A stretch of 64,000 bases of DNA, from assembly GCA_964432945.1 (NCBI GenBank), contig CAYSPO010000001.1, positions 1-64,000 of the forward strand. The letters run 5' to 3'. A model generated the notes under the pieces. The model was not told the origin of the DNA. It saw nothing but the letters and a program-made list of their open reading frames with translations, and searched no databases. This document shows positions 8,737-16,889 of the stretch, piece after piece; positions within the stretch are counted from its first letter, which is position 1, and each line of letters starts with the position of its first letter. Source of the stretch: CAYSPO01 sp964432945. GTDB taxonomy: Bacteria; Bacillota; Clostridia; Tissierellales; Peptoniphilaceae. The position numbers and the translations under genes were made by a program.

Positions 8737-9468
8737 ATGAGCATTTTAAAAATTGAAAATTTAGTTAAAAGATATGGAGATAATCTTGTTCTTGATGAAA
8801 TTAGTTTCTCAGTTGAGAAGGGTGAAGTTATTTCAATCTTGGGACAAAGTGGTTCAGGTAAGTCTACAATTCTTAGGTGTATTAATGCTCTTGAGGATAT
8901 ACAAGGAGGGGATATTTACCTTAATGATATTTTAATAGATCATAAGGCAGGAAATAATAATATTTTAAGACAAAAGATAGGTATGGTTTTTCAAAGTTAT
9001 GAGCTTTTTCCTCATCTAAAAGTTATAGATAATATTACAATAGCACCTATTAAAGTTTTGAAAAAAGATAAAAAAGAAGCCGAAGCTGACGCTAGAAGAT
9101 TACTGAAAATGGTAGGTCTTCAAGATAAAGAAAATGCACTTCCTAAAGAACTATCAGGAGGACAAAAACAAAGAGTTGCCATAATAAGGGCAATGATAAT
9201 GAATCCAGAAGTATTACTTTTAGATGAGATTACTGCTTCTTTAGACCCAGAAATGGTAAGGGAAGTTTTAGATGTTGTTTTGAATTTAGCAAAAGAAGGA
9301 ATGACAATGCTTATTGTTACCCATGAACTCCAGTTTGCTAAAGCAATATCAGATAGGATTTTATTTTTAGATAAAGGAAAAATAATAGAAGATACCACAC
9401 CACAGGAATTTTTCAAAAATCCAAAAACTGAAAGGGCAAAGGCTTTTTTGAATGTTTTTGAATTTTAA
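8737..9468 (+). CDS. amino-acid ABC transporter ATP-binding protein
   Basis: This is a GlnQ/HisP-type ATPase of 243 residues. Walker A is GQSGSGKST, the Q-loop lies in GMVFQSYELFPH, the signature is LSGGQKQR, Walker B is VLLLDEITASLD, and the switch histidine is in IVTHELQFA. Two starts are possible: ATG 8725 (overlapping the permease, no properly spaced SD) and ATG 8737, which gives the usual N-terminus beginning MSILKIENLVKRYG. I use 8737. It energises the two permeases encoded just upstream. Confidence 0.9.
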   Translation: MSILKIENLVKRYGDNLVLDEISFSVEKGEVISILGQSGSGKSTILRCINALEDIQGGDIYLNDILIDHKAGNNNILRQKIGMVFQSYELFPHLKVIDNITIAPIKVLKKDKKEAEADARRLLKMVGLQDKENALPKELSGGQKQRVAIIRAMIMNPEVLLLDEITASLDPEMVREVLDVVLNLAKEGMTMLIVTHELQFAKAISDRILFLDKGKIIEDTTPQEFFKNPKTERAKAFLNVFEF

Positions 9469-9487
9469 TAAAGAAAGGAAGATATTT

Positions 9488-10339
9488 ATGAAAAAATTTA
9501 GTTTAGTAATTTTAGGTTTAATTTTAAGTTTAGGCTTAGTTGGATGTAATTCAAATCAAAACAGTGAAAGTAAGGGAGAAAAATATAAGACCTTAGAAGA
9601 GATTAAAGATAGTGGAAAAATCTCAATTGGTGTATTCTCTGATAAGGCACCTTTCGGTTATATCGATGAAAATGGAGAATATACAGGATACGACATCTAT
9701 TTTGCAAAAAGATTAGCTGAAGACCTTGGAGTTGAAGCTGAATTTGTATCAACAGAAGCAGCTAATAGGGTAGAGTACCTTGAGTCAGGCAAGGTTGACT
9801 TAATTTTAGCTAACTTTACAGTAACAGATGAAAGATCTGAGAAAGTAGCTTTTGCCCTTCCTTATATGAAAGTAGGCTTAGGAGTTGTTTCTCCAAAAGA
9901 TGCTCCTATTACTTCTTTAGATGAAGACAGCTGGAATAAAGATGACGAAATGATAGTTATTTCTGGAACAACTGCTGAAATTGAATTGACTAAAAACTAT
10001 CCTCATATAAAACTACAAAAGTACGATACCTATGCTAATGCTAAAAATGCTTTAGAAAATGGCAACGGTGCAGCTTGGGCAAATGACAACACAGAAGTTA
10101 TAGCCTATGCAAAATCTAACGATAAGTATGAAGTTACTATAGCTGAATTCGGTGAAACTTCAACAATTGCTCCAGCAGTTTCCAAAGGAAATGACAGCTT
10201 AAAGAATTGGATAAATGAAGAAATTGAATCTTTAGGAAAAGAAAACTTCTTCCATAAGAATTATGAAGAAACTCTAGCAGAAACTTATGGAGAGGCTTTT
10301 ATTGATGAACTTGTTATCGAAGGTGGAAAAGTAGAATAA
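9488..10339 (+). CDS. amino-acid ABC transporter substrate-binding lipoprotein
   Basis: The 283-residue family 3 solute-binding protein has a lipoprotein signal peptide (ILGLILSLGLVGC, lipobox LVGC) and the typical beginning of the mature domain, GKISIGVFSDKAPFGYIDENG with the following YTGYDIYFAKRLAEDLG. Such proteins bind polar amino acids at the outer face of the membrane. GAAAGGAAG precedes ATG 9488; an upstream in-frame ATG at 9452 would add a non-signal extension inside the ATPase gene. Proteins of this group include cystine and glutamine binders; the Cys leader peptide favours cystine. The operon ends at the terminator right after the stop. Confidence 0.9.
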   Translation: MKKFSLVILGLILSLGLVGCNSNQNSESKGEKYKTLEEIKDSGKISIGVFSDKAPFGYIDENGEYTGYDIYFAKRLAEDLGVEAEFVSTEAANRVEYLESGKVDLILANFTVTDERSEKVAFALPYMKVGLGVVSPKDAPITSLDEDSWNKDDEMIVISGTTAEIELTKNYPHIKLQKYDTYANAKNALENGNGAAWANDNTEVIAYAKSNDKYEVTIAEFGETSTIAPAVSKGNDSLKNWINEEIESLGKENFFHKNYEETLAETYGEAFIDELVIEGGKVE

Positions 10340-10342
10340 GCT

Positions 10343-10377
10343 AAAAAGGACAGTAGGATTCTACTGTCCTTTTTTTA
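10343..10377 (+). terminator. intrinsic terminator
   Basis: AAAGGACAGTAG and CTACTGTCCTTT form a 12-bp stem with loop GATT and a T-run; it ends the amino-acid transporter operon. Confidence 0.9.
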
Positions 10378-10458
10378 TAATAGTTATCAATAATAGTTTT
10401 AATAATATATTATTGGGAATAAATCCTATAAGAATAGTATGAATTAAGGAAGTGACTT

Positions 10459-11175
10459 ATGGGATTTAGAAAATTAAAACAAGCTGCCATTGGAAAGATA
10501 GCTGAGAGAATGGTAGTTGAACTAGATACAAAACCAAATATAGCAAATAAAATAGATGATTATAAAAATGCAAAAGTAGCTTTTGTTACAACTTCTGGAG
10601 TTCATCTAAAAGAAGATAAACCATTTAATGTAAAGGGAGATCATACTTATAGGGTTATACCTGGAGATGTGGATTTTGATGATTTAACTATAACCCATGA
10701 TCATTACGATAAAAGTTCTGCCCTTTTAGATAAAAATATAGTATTTCCTTTAGAAAGATTAAGGGATTTACAAGAAGAAGGAGTTATTAGCTCTGTTGCA
10801 CCAAGAAATTTTGGAATAATGGGATATATTCCTAGAGTAGATAAGTATAGGGAAATTTCTATTGTTGAAATTGCTGATATGTTAGAGGAAGATGGAGTTG
10901 ATATTGTTTTACTATCTCCTGGCTGATATATTTGTCATCAATCAGTGGGACTGGTTCAAAGAGAAATAGAATCAAGAGGTATAAGAACAGCTTCGATATC
11001 ACACCTACAAAATGTAATCTCTAGAACAAGACCTCCTAGAGTATTGAATATTGATAAAGAATTAGGTCATACTTTTGGAGAAGTAGGAGAAGTAGATAGG
11101 CAAAAAGATTTATTGGTTCAACTCTTAGATCTTGCAGCTGAGGGTGGAGAAGAAGAATATAGAGACGCAAAATAA
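10459..11175 (+). CDS. PrdB/GrdB-family selenoprotein (UGA-encoded Sec at residue 156)
   Basis: Reading UGA at 10924-10926 as selenocysteine joins two frames into one 238-residue protein. It belongs to the glycine/sarcosine/betaine/D-proline reductase selenoprotein B family, where the Sec forms an adduct with the substrate. The motif is LLSPG-Sec-YICHQSVGLVQREIE, with a Cys three residues after Sec. The length is close to that of PrdB (about 240 residues), much shorter than GrdB. A bSECIS-like hairpin lies at 10940-10956. The gene is flanked by two terminators and stands alone: no proline reductase PrdA, thioredoxin or GrdA is near, so the partner and substrate are unknown. Calling the UGA a stop would leave the conserved C-terminal half untranslated. 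Confidence 0.9.
10940..10956 (+). promoter_or_regulatory. bSECIS-like hairpin of the PrdB-family gene
   Basis: AATCAGT-GGG-ACTGGTT: a 7-bp stem with one G-U pair and loop GGG. The loop starts 20 nt after the UGA, in the expected window for SelB-dependent Sec insertion in bacteria. Confidence 0.75.
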
Positions 11176-11182
11176 TAAAAAT

Positions 11183-11218
11183 AAAAAGGCTTTGATTATT
11201 TAATCAAGGCCTTTTTTT
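11183..11218 (+). terminator. intrinsic terminator
   Basis: AAAAGGCTTTGATTA and TAATCAAGGCCTTTT form a long stem with a T-run, after the selenoprotein gene and facing the converging minus-strand operon. Confidence 0.85.
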
Positions 11219-11222
11219 ATAA

Positions 11223-11870
11223 TTAAAATTTAGAAAATAAAATGTAATCTTCTATAAAAATATGTTTGTGAACAGATTTATAAAGCATATCCATAAGTTC
11301 ATAGAGCTTTACATGGGTAGGGCAAGTATCTTCAGGGGCTGTAAATTTATTAGTTAAAAGATAAAGTTTTTCTAACAAATTAATTATTTTTTCATTATCT
11401 TTTTCTAAATTATCCTTATTATAAGTTTCGTTTTTTAGGATAGATAGAAATTCTACTTTTTCTTCTTTTACAAAATGTATGTTTAAAGAGCTTTTAATTT
11501 CCATAAAACACCTATAAATTTCAGGAATATTCTCATAATCTGTATAGTGGGCTTTCAAAACTCTTTGTATATAATCTTCTATAAGATTTAATAAACCTAA
11601 TTCTTTTCTGTGGTGGTTTTGTTTAATATATTTGATAAGAGTTCTTTTATCTGAATTAATTGCTTCTCTTAATTCTTTGTATTCTAAAGATTCATTAGTT
11701 GTATTGTTTAACTTATCATATAATTCATTATCGTTAGTAACATTTCCAAATTTTTTCAAAGCTTTATCGTAATAATTTATATTTTCCTTTTCAAGAACTT
11801 CAATTATTTCTGGGTTTTCAATAATAGAATCTTTTATAATTGATTCTTTGTTAAATTCCATATCTATCAC
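11223..11870 (-). CDS. hemerythrin-like (RIC/ScdA-type) protein
   Basis: The 215-residue protein resembles the C-terminal hemerythrin domain of RIC/ScdA/YtfE di-iron proteins, which repair FeS clusters damaged by nitric oxide or oxidants. Candidate iron ligands are His86/His87 (IKQNHHRKE), a histidine with following acids (NIHFVKEEKVEF), CPTHVKL, and a final HKHIFIEDYILF. The N-terminal 80 residues have no double-Cys motif of the canonical ScdA domain. It is the last gene of the minus-strand operon and starts directly after the stop of the Crp/Fnr gene. The context (Fnr-like regulator, metal ATPase) suggests a response to redox or metal stress. Confidence 0.75.
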   Translation of the reverse strand: MIDMEFNKESIIKDSIIENPEIIEVLEKENINYYDKALKKFGNVTNDNELYDKLNNTTNESLEYKELREAINSDKRTLIKYIKQNHHRKELGLLNLIEDYIQRVLKAHYTDYENIPEIYRCFMEIKSSLNIHFVKEEKVEFLSILKNETYNKDNLEKDNEKIINLLEKLYLLTNKFTAPEDTCPTHVKLYELMDMLYKSVHKHIFIEDYILFSKF

Positions 11871-12533
11871 CTACTCTTTTATTTCTTTCATCATATCTAT
11901 GTTCAAAATGTGGATAACTTTTCCATCTCTTTTTATAATATTTTTTTCTTCAAAATTCCTAAGTCTACGGGATAGAGTTTCTGGACTTGTAGCAAGGAAA
12001 GCAGCTAATTCTTTCATGTTTAATGGTAGAGTAAATTTATTTGAATTTTCAGCTACTGATAAATCAATTAGGTAAGATGCTATTCTCGAAGAAACTGACT
12101 CAGTTGCTATTCTCGTAGTTTGGTTATCAGCTTCTTTTAATCGTCTATTATATTCTTCTAGGATTTTAATGCTTATGGTTGGATATTCAAGAAGTAGATT
12201 TATTAGTTCATCTTTACTTATATAACAAACTTCAATATCTGAGATAGCTTCAGCATAAGTTTCAGGTGGCTGAGAATCAAAAAGTGAAGATTCACCTAGA
12301 ACTCTACCTGGACCAAGTACCCTAAGAAGTTGCTCTTTCCCATTGATAGATATTTGATATTCTTTTATTTTCCCTTTGGCTAATATAAATAGTGCTGGTG
12401 CTTTATTCGGAGAATAGATAATATCTCCTTTTGTATATGATTTATGCCTAGTTATTGAACTTATCTTAATAAGTGAATCTTTATCTAAGTGATTAAAAAT
12501 TGGTACTATTTCTGCACACGAATGCCTTTTCAT
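11871..12533 (-). CDS. Crp/Fnr family transcriptional regulator
   Basis: This is a 220-residue regulator with an N-terminal cyclic-nucleotide-type beta-barrel (about residues 12-125, including GPGRVLGESSLFD) and a C-terminal helix-turn-helix (MKELAAFLATSPETLSRRL). No FNR-type N-terminal cluster of four cysteines is present (only Cys5 near the N-terminus), so it probably does not carry an FNR [4Fe-4S] cluster. The perfect palindrome ACTTGACCTAGGTCAAGT upstream of the operon (14754-14771) matches the TTGAC-N4-GTCAA layout of Crp/Fnr sites and is the likely target. It lies in an operon with a metal ATPase and a hemerythrin protein, so a redox, NO or metal signal is plausible. Confidence 0.9.
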   Translation of the reverse strand: MKRHSCAEIVPIFNHLDKDSLIKISSITRHKSYTKGDIIYSPNKAPALFILAKGKIKEYQISINGKEQLLRVLGPGRVLGESSLFDSQPPETYAEAISDIEVCYISKDELINLLLEYPTISIKILEEYNRRLKEADNQTTRIATESVSSRIASYLIDLSVAENSNKFTLPLNMKELAAFLATSPETLSRRLRNFEEKNIIKRDGKVIHILNIDMMKEIKE

Positions 12534-12549
12534 AGCTCTCCTTCACATT

Positions 12550-12765
12550 TTATAGGATATCTAAAACATCATAACCTAAATCATCAATAGTCTGTATTAT
12601 TAAATCTTTATTTGTAATATTTTCATCATATTCAATTTTAGCTTTACTTGCATTAAATAATATTTTTACAGAAACAACACCATCAGTATTTTTCAAAGCA
12701 GTTTCAATTTTATTGCTACATGCGGGACAAGCTAGGTCTTCTAATTGTAGGGTTAATTTTTTCAT
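12550..12765 (-). CDS. heavy-metal-associated (HMA) domain protein
   Basis: A 71-residue free-standing HMA domain of CopZ type. The metal-binding motif is CPAC (LEDLACPACSNKIETALK), and the fold ends with the usual NKDLIIQTIDDLGYDV. Such proteins carry soft metal ions such as Cu(I), Zn or Cd to P1B ATPases. The adjacent ATPase (12823-14697) lacks an N-terminal HMA domain, so this protein probably replaces it. It lies 57 bp after the ATPase gene and 16 bp before the Crp/Fnr gene in the same direction. Confidence 0.9.
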   Translation of the reverse strand: MKKLTLQLEDLACPACSNKIETALKNTDGVVSVKILFNASKAKIEYDENITNKDLIIQTIDDLGYDVLDIL

Positions 12766-12822
12766 AATAATTTCCTTTCTTTTAATTTAATAGTAGTTTA
12801 TTTATAGTGACTAAGGTATAAA

Positions 12823-14697
12823 TCAATTTCTTTTTGAATATAAAAGTCTCATTGCATTTAGAATAACAGCAAGAATACTAGCTTCATGGACAAGCATTCC
12901 AATAGCCATATGAACATACCCTAAGAATAATCCTAGTATAAGAAAAATTACTGTTCCTATAGCAATTACTATATTCTGTCTCATAATAGTCATTGTTTTT
13001 TTAGCTAGATAAAATGATTTTGTAACACTTTCTAAATCAGATTTTATTAAAACAACATCTGAAATCTCAATTGCTACATCAGTACCCCCTCCCATAGCTA
13101 TTCCAGTATTTGATTGGGAAAGGGCAGGGCTGTCGTTAATTCCATCACCAACAAAGGCTACTTTATAACCTTCTTTTTGAAAATATTTAACAATATTTAG
13201 TTTATCTTCAGGCAGTAAATTTGCTCTTATATCATCTATGCCAATAGCGTCTCCTACCGATTCTGCGGTTTTTTCATTATCTCCAGTTAGCATAACCGTT
13301 TTTTTAACACCTAAAGACTTTAACTCTTTTATCATCTCACTTGAATTTGCCTTTATCTTATCAGATATTCCAACAATCATTAAGATATTCTTATTTTCAG
13401 AAAGTATAACTACAGATCCTCCTTTAGACTGAATAGTAGAAAGATGATTTTTTTGGGTTTCTGTAAGGAAGATATTATTTTCATTCATTAATCTTTCGTT
13501 ACCAACAAGAATTTCTTTGTTTTCTACAACTGCTGACATTCCAAGACCTTTATGGGTATTAGTAAGGATATTTTCATCAAAATCTATATTTTTATCTTTG
13601 GCATAATTAGTTATTGATTTAGCAAGAGGATGGTCAGAAGAATTTTCAATCGAGGCTAGTAATCTCAGAGCATAGTCCTGATTTTCTGTATAGTAAAAAA
13701 TATCAACAATATTGGGTTTACCTTCAGTTAAAGTTCCAGTCTTATCAAAAATAAAAATATCTGATTTTGCATAATTAGAAATACTTTCTCCTCCTTTTAA
13801 GAGGATGTGATTTTTGGCTCCAGTTCCTATACCAGCTACATTTGCTACTGGAGCACCTATAACTAAAGCTCCTGGACAAGCTAATACTAAAACAGTTATT
13901 GCAGTATTTATGCTTCTTGTAAATATATAAACAAAAATAGAAAGAACAATTACAGTAGGGGTGTAGTATTTTGCAAAACGATTAATAAATTTTTCTTCAG
14001 GAGATTTTGCATCTTGGGCTTCTTCTACAAGTTCTATAATTTTTGAAAAAGTTGTATCTTCTCCTACTCGAGTTGCTTTTATTTTAACAAGACCTGAGTC
14101 AAGGATTGTTCCTGCAAAAACTCTATCGCCAACTTCTTTGAAAGCTAACTTTGATTCTCCGTTAATGCTGGCTTCATTAAAGTAACCTTCACCTGAACTT
14201 ATAAATCCATCTACAGGAATTTTAGATCCTACCTTTACTAAAAGTAAATCATTTACCTCAACTTCATCTACATCGACAGTTGAATATTCTCCTGATTGAT
14301 CTAATAGAAGGGCAGTTTCTGGTGCCATTTGGGTTAAAATCTTAATAGATGACCTTGTTTTCTTTAGGGTTCTTTCTTCAAGATAAGAGCCTAGTTGGAA
14401 TAAGAAAGTAACCATAGCAGATTCTGTATATTCTCCTATAAATAAGGCAGCTATTACAGCTATACTTACTAAAACCTCTATTCCTATTGCTTTATACTTT
14501 AATCCTGAAATAGCTCTTTGTAAGATGGGAAGCCCGCAAAGGACTACTACAAAAAGATAAAGTATATTTCTAAGAGTTACTAAAGCATAGAATTTATAAA
14601 CTATGAAAGCTAATAGAATAAGAATTCCTGAAATAAATGTAAAGAGATTTTCATTCTTTTTGAAAAACCTAAATAATTTTCTATTGAATTTCTTCAT
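12823..14697 (-). CDS. heavy metal translocating P1B-type ATPase
   Basis: This 624-residue membrane pump has the P-type phosphorylation motif DKTGTLTEG, the HP motif SSDHPLAKS typical of P1B metal pumps, and the hinge GDGINDSPAL. The sixth-helix metal site reads ACPGALVIGAPVANVAG, so the usual CPC is CPG. That variant is seen in a subgroup of Firmicute pumps, and its metal specificity is not clear to me. There is no N-terminal HMA domain; the separate HMA protein downstream probably supplies metal. It is the first gene of a four-gene minus-strand operon with a strong SD (AAGGAGGA). The Fnr-like palindrome lies 57 bp upstream of the start. Confidence 0.9.
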   Translation of the reverse strand: MKKFNRKLFRFFKKNENLFTFISGILILLAFIVYKFYALVTLRNILYLFVVVLCGLPILQRAISGLKYKAIGIEVLVSIAVIAALFIGEYTESAMVTFLFQLGSYLEERTLKKTRSSIKILTQMAPETALLLDQSGEYSTVDVDEVEVNDLLLVKVGSKIPVDGFISSGEGYFNEASINGESKLAFKEVGDRVFAGTILDSGLVKIKATRVGEDTTFSKIIELVEEAQDAKSPEEKFINRFAKYYTPTVIVLSIFVYIFTRSINTAITVLVLACPGALVIGAPVANVAGIGTGAKNHILLKGGESISNYAKSDIFIFDKTGTLTEGKPNIVDIFYYTENQDYALRLLASIENSSDHPLAKSITNYAKDKNIDFDENILTNTHKGLGMSAVVENKEILVGNERLMNENNIFLTETQKNHLSTIQSKGGSVVILSENKNILMIVGISDKIKANSSEMIKELKSLGVKKTVMLTGDNEKTAESVGDAIGIDDIRANLLPEDKLNIVKYFQKEGYKVAFVGDGINDSPALSQSNTGIAMGGGTDVAIEISDVVLIKSDLESVTKSFYLAKKTMTIMRQNIVIAIGTVIFLILGLFLGYVHMAIGMLVHEASILAVILNAMRLLYSKRN

Positions 14698-14753
14698 TAA
14701 ATCCTCCTTTTCTTTTCTTCTATATACATAATAGTAGACTTAGGAAATTATTA

Positions 14754-14771
14754 ACTTGACCTAGGTCAAGT
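14754..14771. promoter_or_regulatory. Crp/Fnr-type operator palindrome
   Basis: ACTTGACCTAGGTCAAGT is a perfect 18-bp palindrome containing TTGAC-N4-GTCAA, the half-site layout of Crp/Fnr regulators. It lies 57 bp before the metal ATPase operon, whose third gene is a Crp/Fnr protein. Autoregulation is inferred. The plus-strand B12 operon starts more than 300 bp away and is less likely to be its target. Confidence 0.75.
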
Positions 14772-14892
14772 TTAGTGTGTTATTAGTTTATTTTATACAA
14801 ATATTTTACTATTGATAAAAGTAATTGATTAAATTTAACTTATCTATCGAAATCTAGTATACTTATTTTTAAACAATCAAATACTAAAAAAT

Positions 14893-15098
14893 TTAAGTTA
14901 AGGGAATGAGGTCCAAATCCTCAGCAGCCCCCGCTACTGTAATTGTGTTGGTAAATTCAAACCACTTTCTATATTAGAAGGGAAGGGAGTTTACTGTAAG
15001 CATAAGCCAGGAGACCTGCTTAGATTTTTTCGAAAGGTACTTTCGGAGGGAAAGAATCTAATTTTTTTAATTCCCTTATTTTTGTTGGGAATTTTTTT
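14893..15098 (+). ncRNA. cobalamin riboswitch with two tandem terminators
   Basis: The aptamer (about 14893-15022) shows the conserved elements of the cobalamin class: GGGAATGAGGT near the 5' end, the B12 box region CAGCCCCCGCTACTGT, and GCCAGGAGACCTGC at the 3' end. It is followed by one terminator-like hairpin (TTAGATT 15020-15026 with AATCTAA 15055-15061, T-run) and by a second one (AATTCCC 15069-15075 with GGGAATT 15087-15093, T-run), just before the SD of the btuC-like gene. It should shut off the importer and cbi operon when adenosylcobalamin is plentiful, by the known mechanism of the class. Confidence 0.95.
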
Positions 15099-15112
15099 AA
15101 TTTGGAGGGGTA

Positions 15113-16099
15113 ATGCTTAAAGAAGAAAAAAAGAAAAGATTTTTTTTAATAGTTTTATTTGTTTTTTTGATTGTAATATCCTTAGCTAATTTGAGATTTG
15201 GTGCTGTTGATTTAAGTCTAAGTGAGATATTTAACTCTTTTATAGATAAAGAGAGTATTAATTATCAAATTATTGTGAATGTAAGGTTACCAAGGATAAT
15301 AATGGGGATTTTAGCAGGAGCAGCTTTGTCAGTTTCAGGGACAATTTTACAATCAATAATGAATAATCCCTTGGCAAGTCCTAATGTTATTGGTGTGTCT
15401 TCTGGAGCTGGATTTGTAGCTATGTTAATTATGATACTTTTTCCTAAGCATTATAATTTTATTCCTTTAGGAGCTTTCCTTGGGGCACTTTTTGCAACCT
15501 TAATAATTTATTCACTTTCCTTAAAAAAAGGGCCTTCTACTACAAGAATTATCCTTGCAGGAGTTGCAGTAAATACTATTTTTGGGGCAGGAAATGATAT
15601 TTTAATTTCTTTATTCCCTAATAGAGTACCAGCAGCACTTGGTTTTATGGTCGGAGGCTTATCAGGTATTAGTTGGAAAGATGTAAGTATGGTAAGTGTT
15701 TACATAATTTTAGCTTTGTTACTGGCCATATTTTTATCTGGAAAGCTCAATATTCTTGTGTTAGGAGATGAAATAGCATCTTCTCTAGGTGAAAATGTAG
15801 GAGTTATTCGATTAGTTTTCATCGCCTTATCTTCTCTTTTAGCAGGAAGTGCAGTTGCTGTAGTAGGTTTATTGGGATTTGTAGGTTTAATTGTTCCTCA
15901 TATTATGAGACTTTTAATTGGTTCAGATAATAAATACTTGATTCCATCTTCGATGTTGGCTGGATCATTTATAGTTTTATTTTCTGATTTGATTGCAAGA
16001 TTAATTTTTGCACCTTCTGAAATTCCTGTAGGAGTTATTATGTCGATAATAGGTGGGCCTTTTTTCTTATACCTTGTATTTAGAAAGGATAAAATTTAG
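15113..16099 (+). CDS. FecCD/BtuC-type ABC transporter permease
   Basis: The 328-residue protein has about nine to ten transmembrane helices and the FecCD family pattern (RLPRIIMGILAGAALSVSG, then NNPLASPNVIGVSSGAG, and GLIVPHIMRLL). Such permeases import cobalamin, heme or siderophores. It is the first gene under the cobalamin riboswitch and is followed by an ATPase and a binding protein, so the substrate is most likely cobalamin or another corrinoid. SD GGAGGGG precedes ATG 15113. Confidence 0.9.
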   Translation: MLKEEKKKRFFLIVLFVFLIVISLANLRFGAVDLSLSEIFNSFIDKESINYQIIVNVRLPRIIMGILAGAALSVSGTILQSIMNNPLASPNVIGVSSGAGFVAMLIMILFPKHYNFIPLGAFLGALFATLIIYSLSLKKGPSTTRIILAGVAVNTIFGAGNDILISLFPNRVPAALGFMVGGLSGISWKDVSMVSVYIILALLLAIFLSGKLNILVLGDEIASSLGENVGVIRLVFIALSSLLAGSAVAVVGLLGFVGLIVPHIMRLLIGSDNKYLIPSSMLAGSFIVLFSDLIARLIFAPSEIPVGVIMSIIGGPFFLYLVFRKDKI

Positions 16100-16884
16100 T
16101 GGGAATAATTAATACAAAAAATTTATCATGTGCCTATGGAAATAAAACTATTGTAAATGATATTAACTTTTCTATTGATAAAGGAGAAATTCTAACAATA
16201 GTCGGTCCTAATGGTTCAGGTAAATCTACAATTTTGAAAACATTATCGGGATATATTCCTTATGCCAATGGAAAAATTGAGATAGAGAATAGAAAACTAA
16301 AGTCATATTCAAAAAGGGAACTATCTAAGATAATAGCTTTTTTACCTCAAATAAGAAATATCAAACCTGATATTTCTGTGGAAAAATTAGTATCTTATGG
16401 GAGAAATCCACATAAGAAAACTTTTGAGAATTTGAATGCTTTTGATTATGAAATAATTGATAATGCAATAAAAGTAACGGGACTAGGTAAGTTAAGGGAA
16501 AGGTTAGTGGCTGGTCTGTCAGGAGGAGAATGCCAGAGGGCATGGATAGCTATGGCTCTTGCTCAAGAGCCTGAAATTCTCCTACTAGATGAGCCTACAA
16601 CCTTTCTAGATATGAGGTACCAGTTAGAATTAATGGAATTGATTAAAAACTTAAATAAAGAACTGAATTTAACTGTTGTAATGGTTCTTCACGATATAAA
16701 TTTAGCAAGCAGATATTCAGATTATTGCTTACCAGTAGTAGAAGGAAAATCCCTTGGAATGTTTTCAGCAGAACAGCTAATGGATTTAGAAATATTGGAG
16801 AGAGTATTTAAAGTTACTGGAAATTTATATGAAGACCAAGTTAATAGATGTAAATATTTTATAGCAAATACTAAGGAGAACTAA
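16099..16884 (+). CDS. FecE/BtuD-type ABC transporter ATP-binding protein
   Basis: The 261-residue ATPase has Walker A GPNGSGKST, signature LSGGECQR, Walker B ILLLDEPTTFLD and the switch histidine in MVLHDINLA. The start is GTG 16099, overlapping the permease stop by one base (TAGTG). It completes the BtuCD-like importer together with the permease upstream and the binding protein at 16890. Confidence 0.9.
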   Translation: MGIINTKNLSCAYGNKTIVNDINFSIDKGEILTIVGPNGSGKSTILKTLSGYIPYANGKIEIENRKLKSYSKRELSKIIAFLPQIRNIKPDISVEKLVSYGRNPHKKTFENLNAFDYEIIDNAIKVTGLGKLRERLVAGLSGGECQRAWIAMALAQEPEILLLDEPTTFLDMRYQLELMELIKNLNKELNLTVVMVLHDINLASRYSDYCLPVVEGKSLGMFSAEQLMDLEILERVFKVTGNLYEDQVNRCKYFIANTKEN

Positions 16885-16889
16885 CAAAA

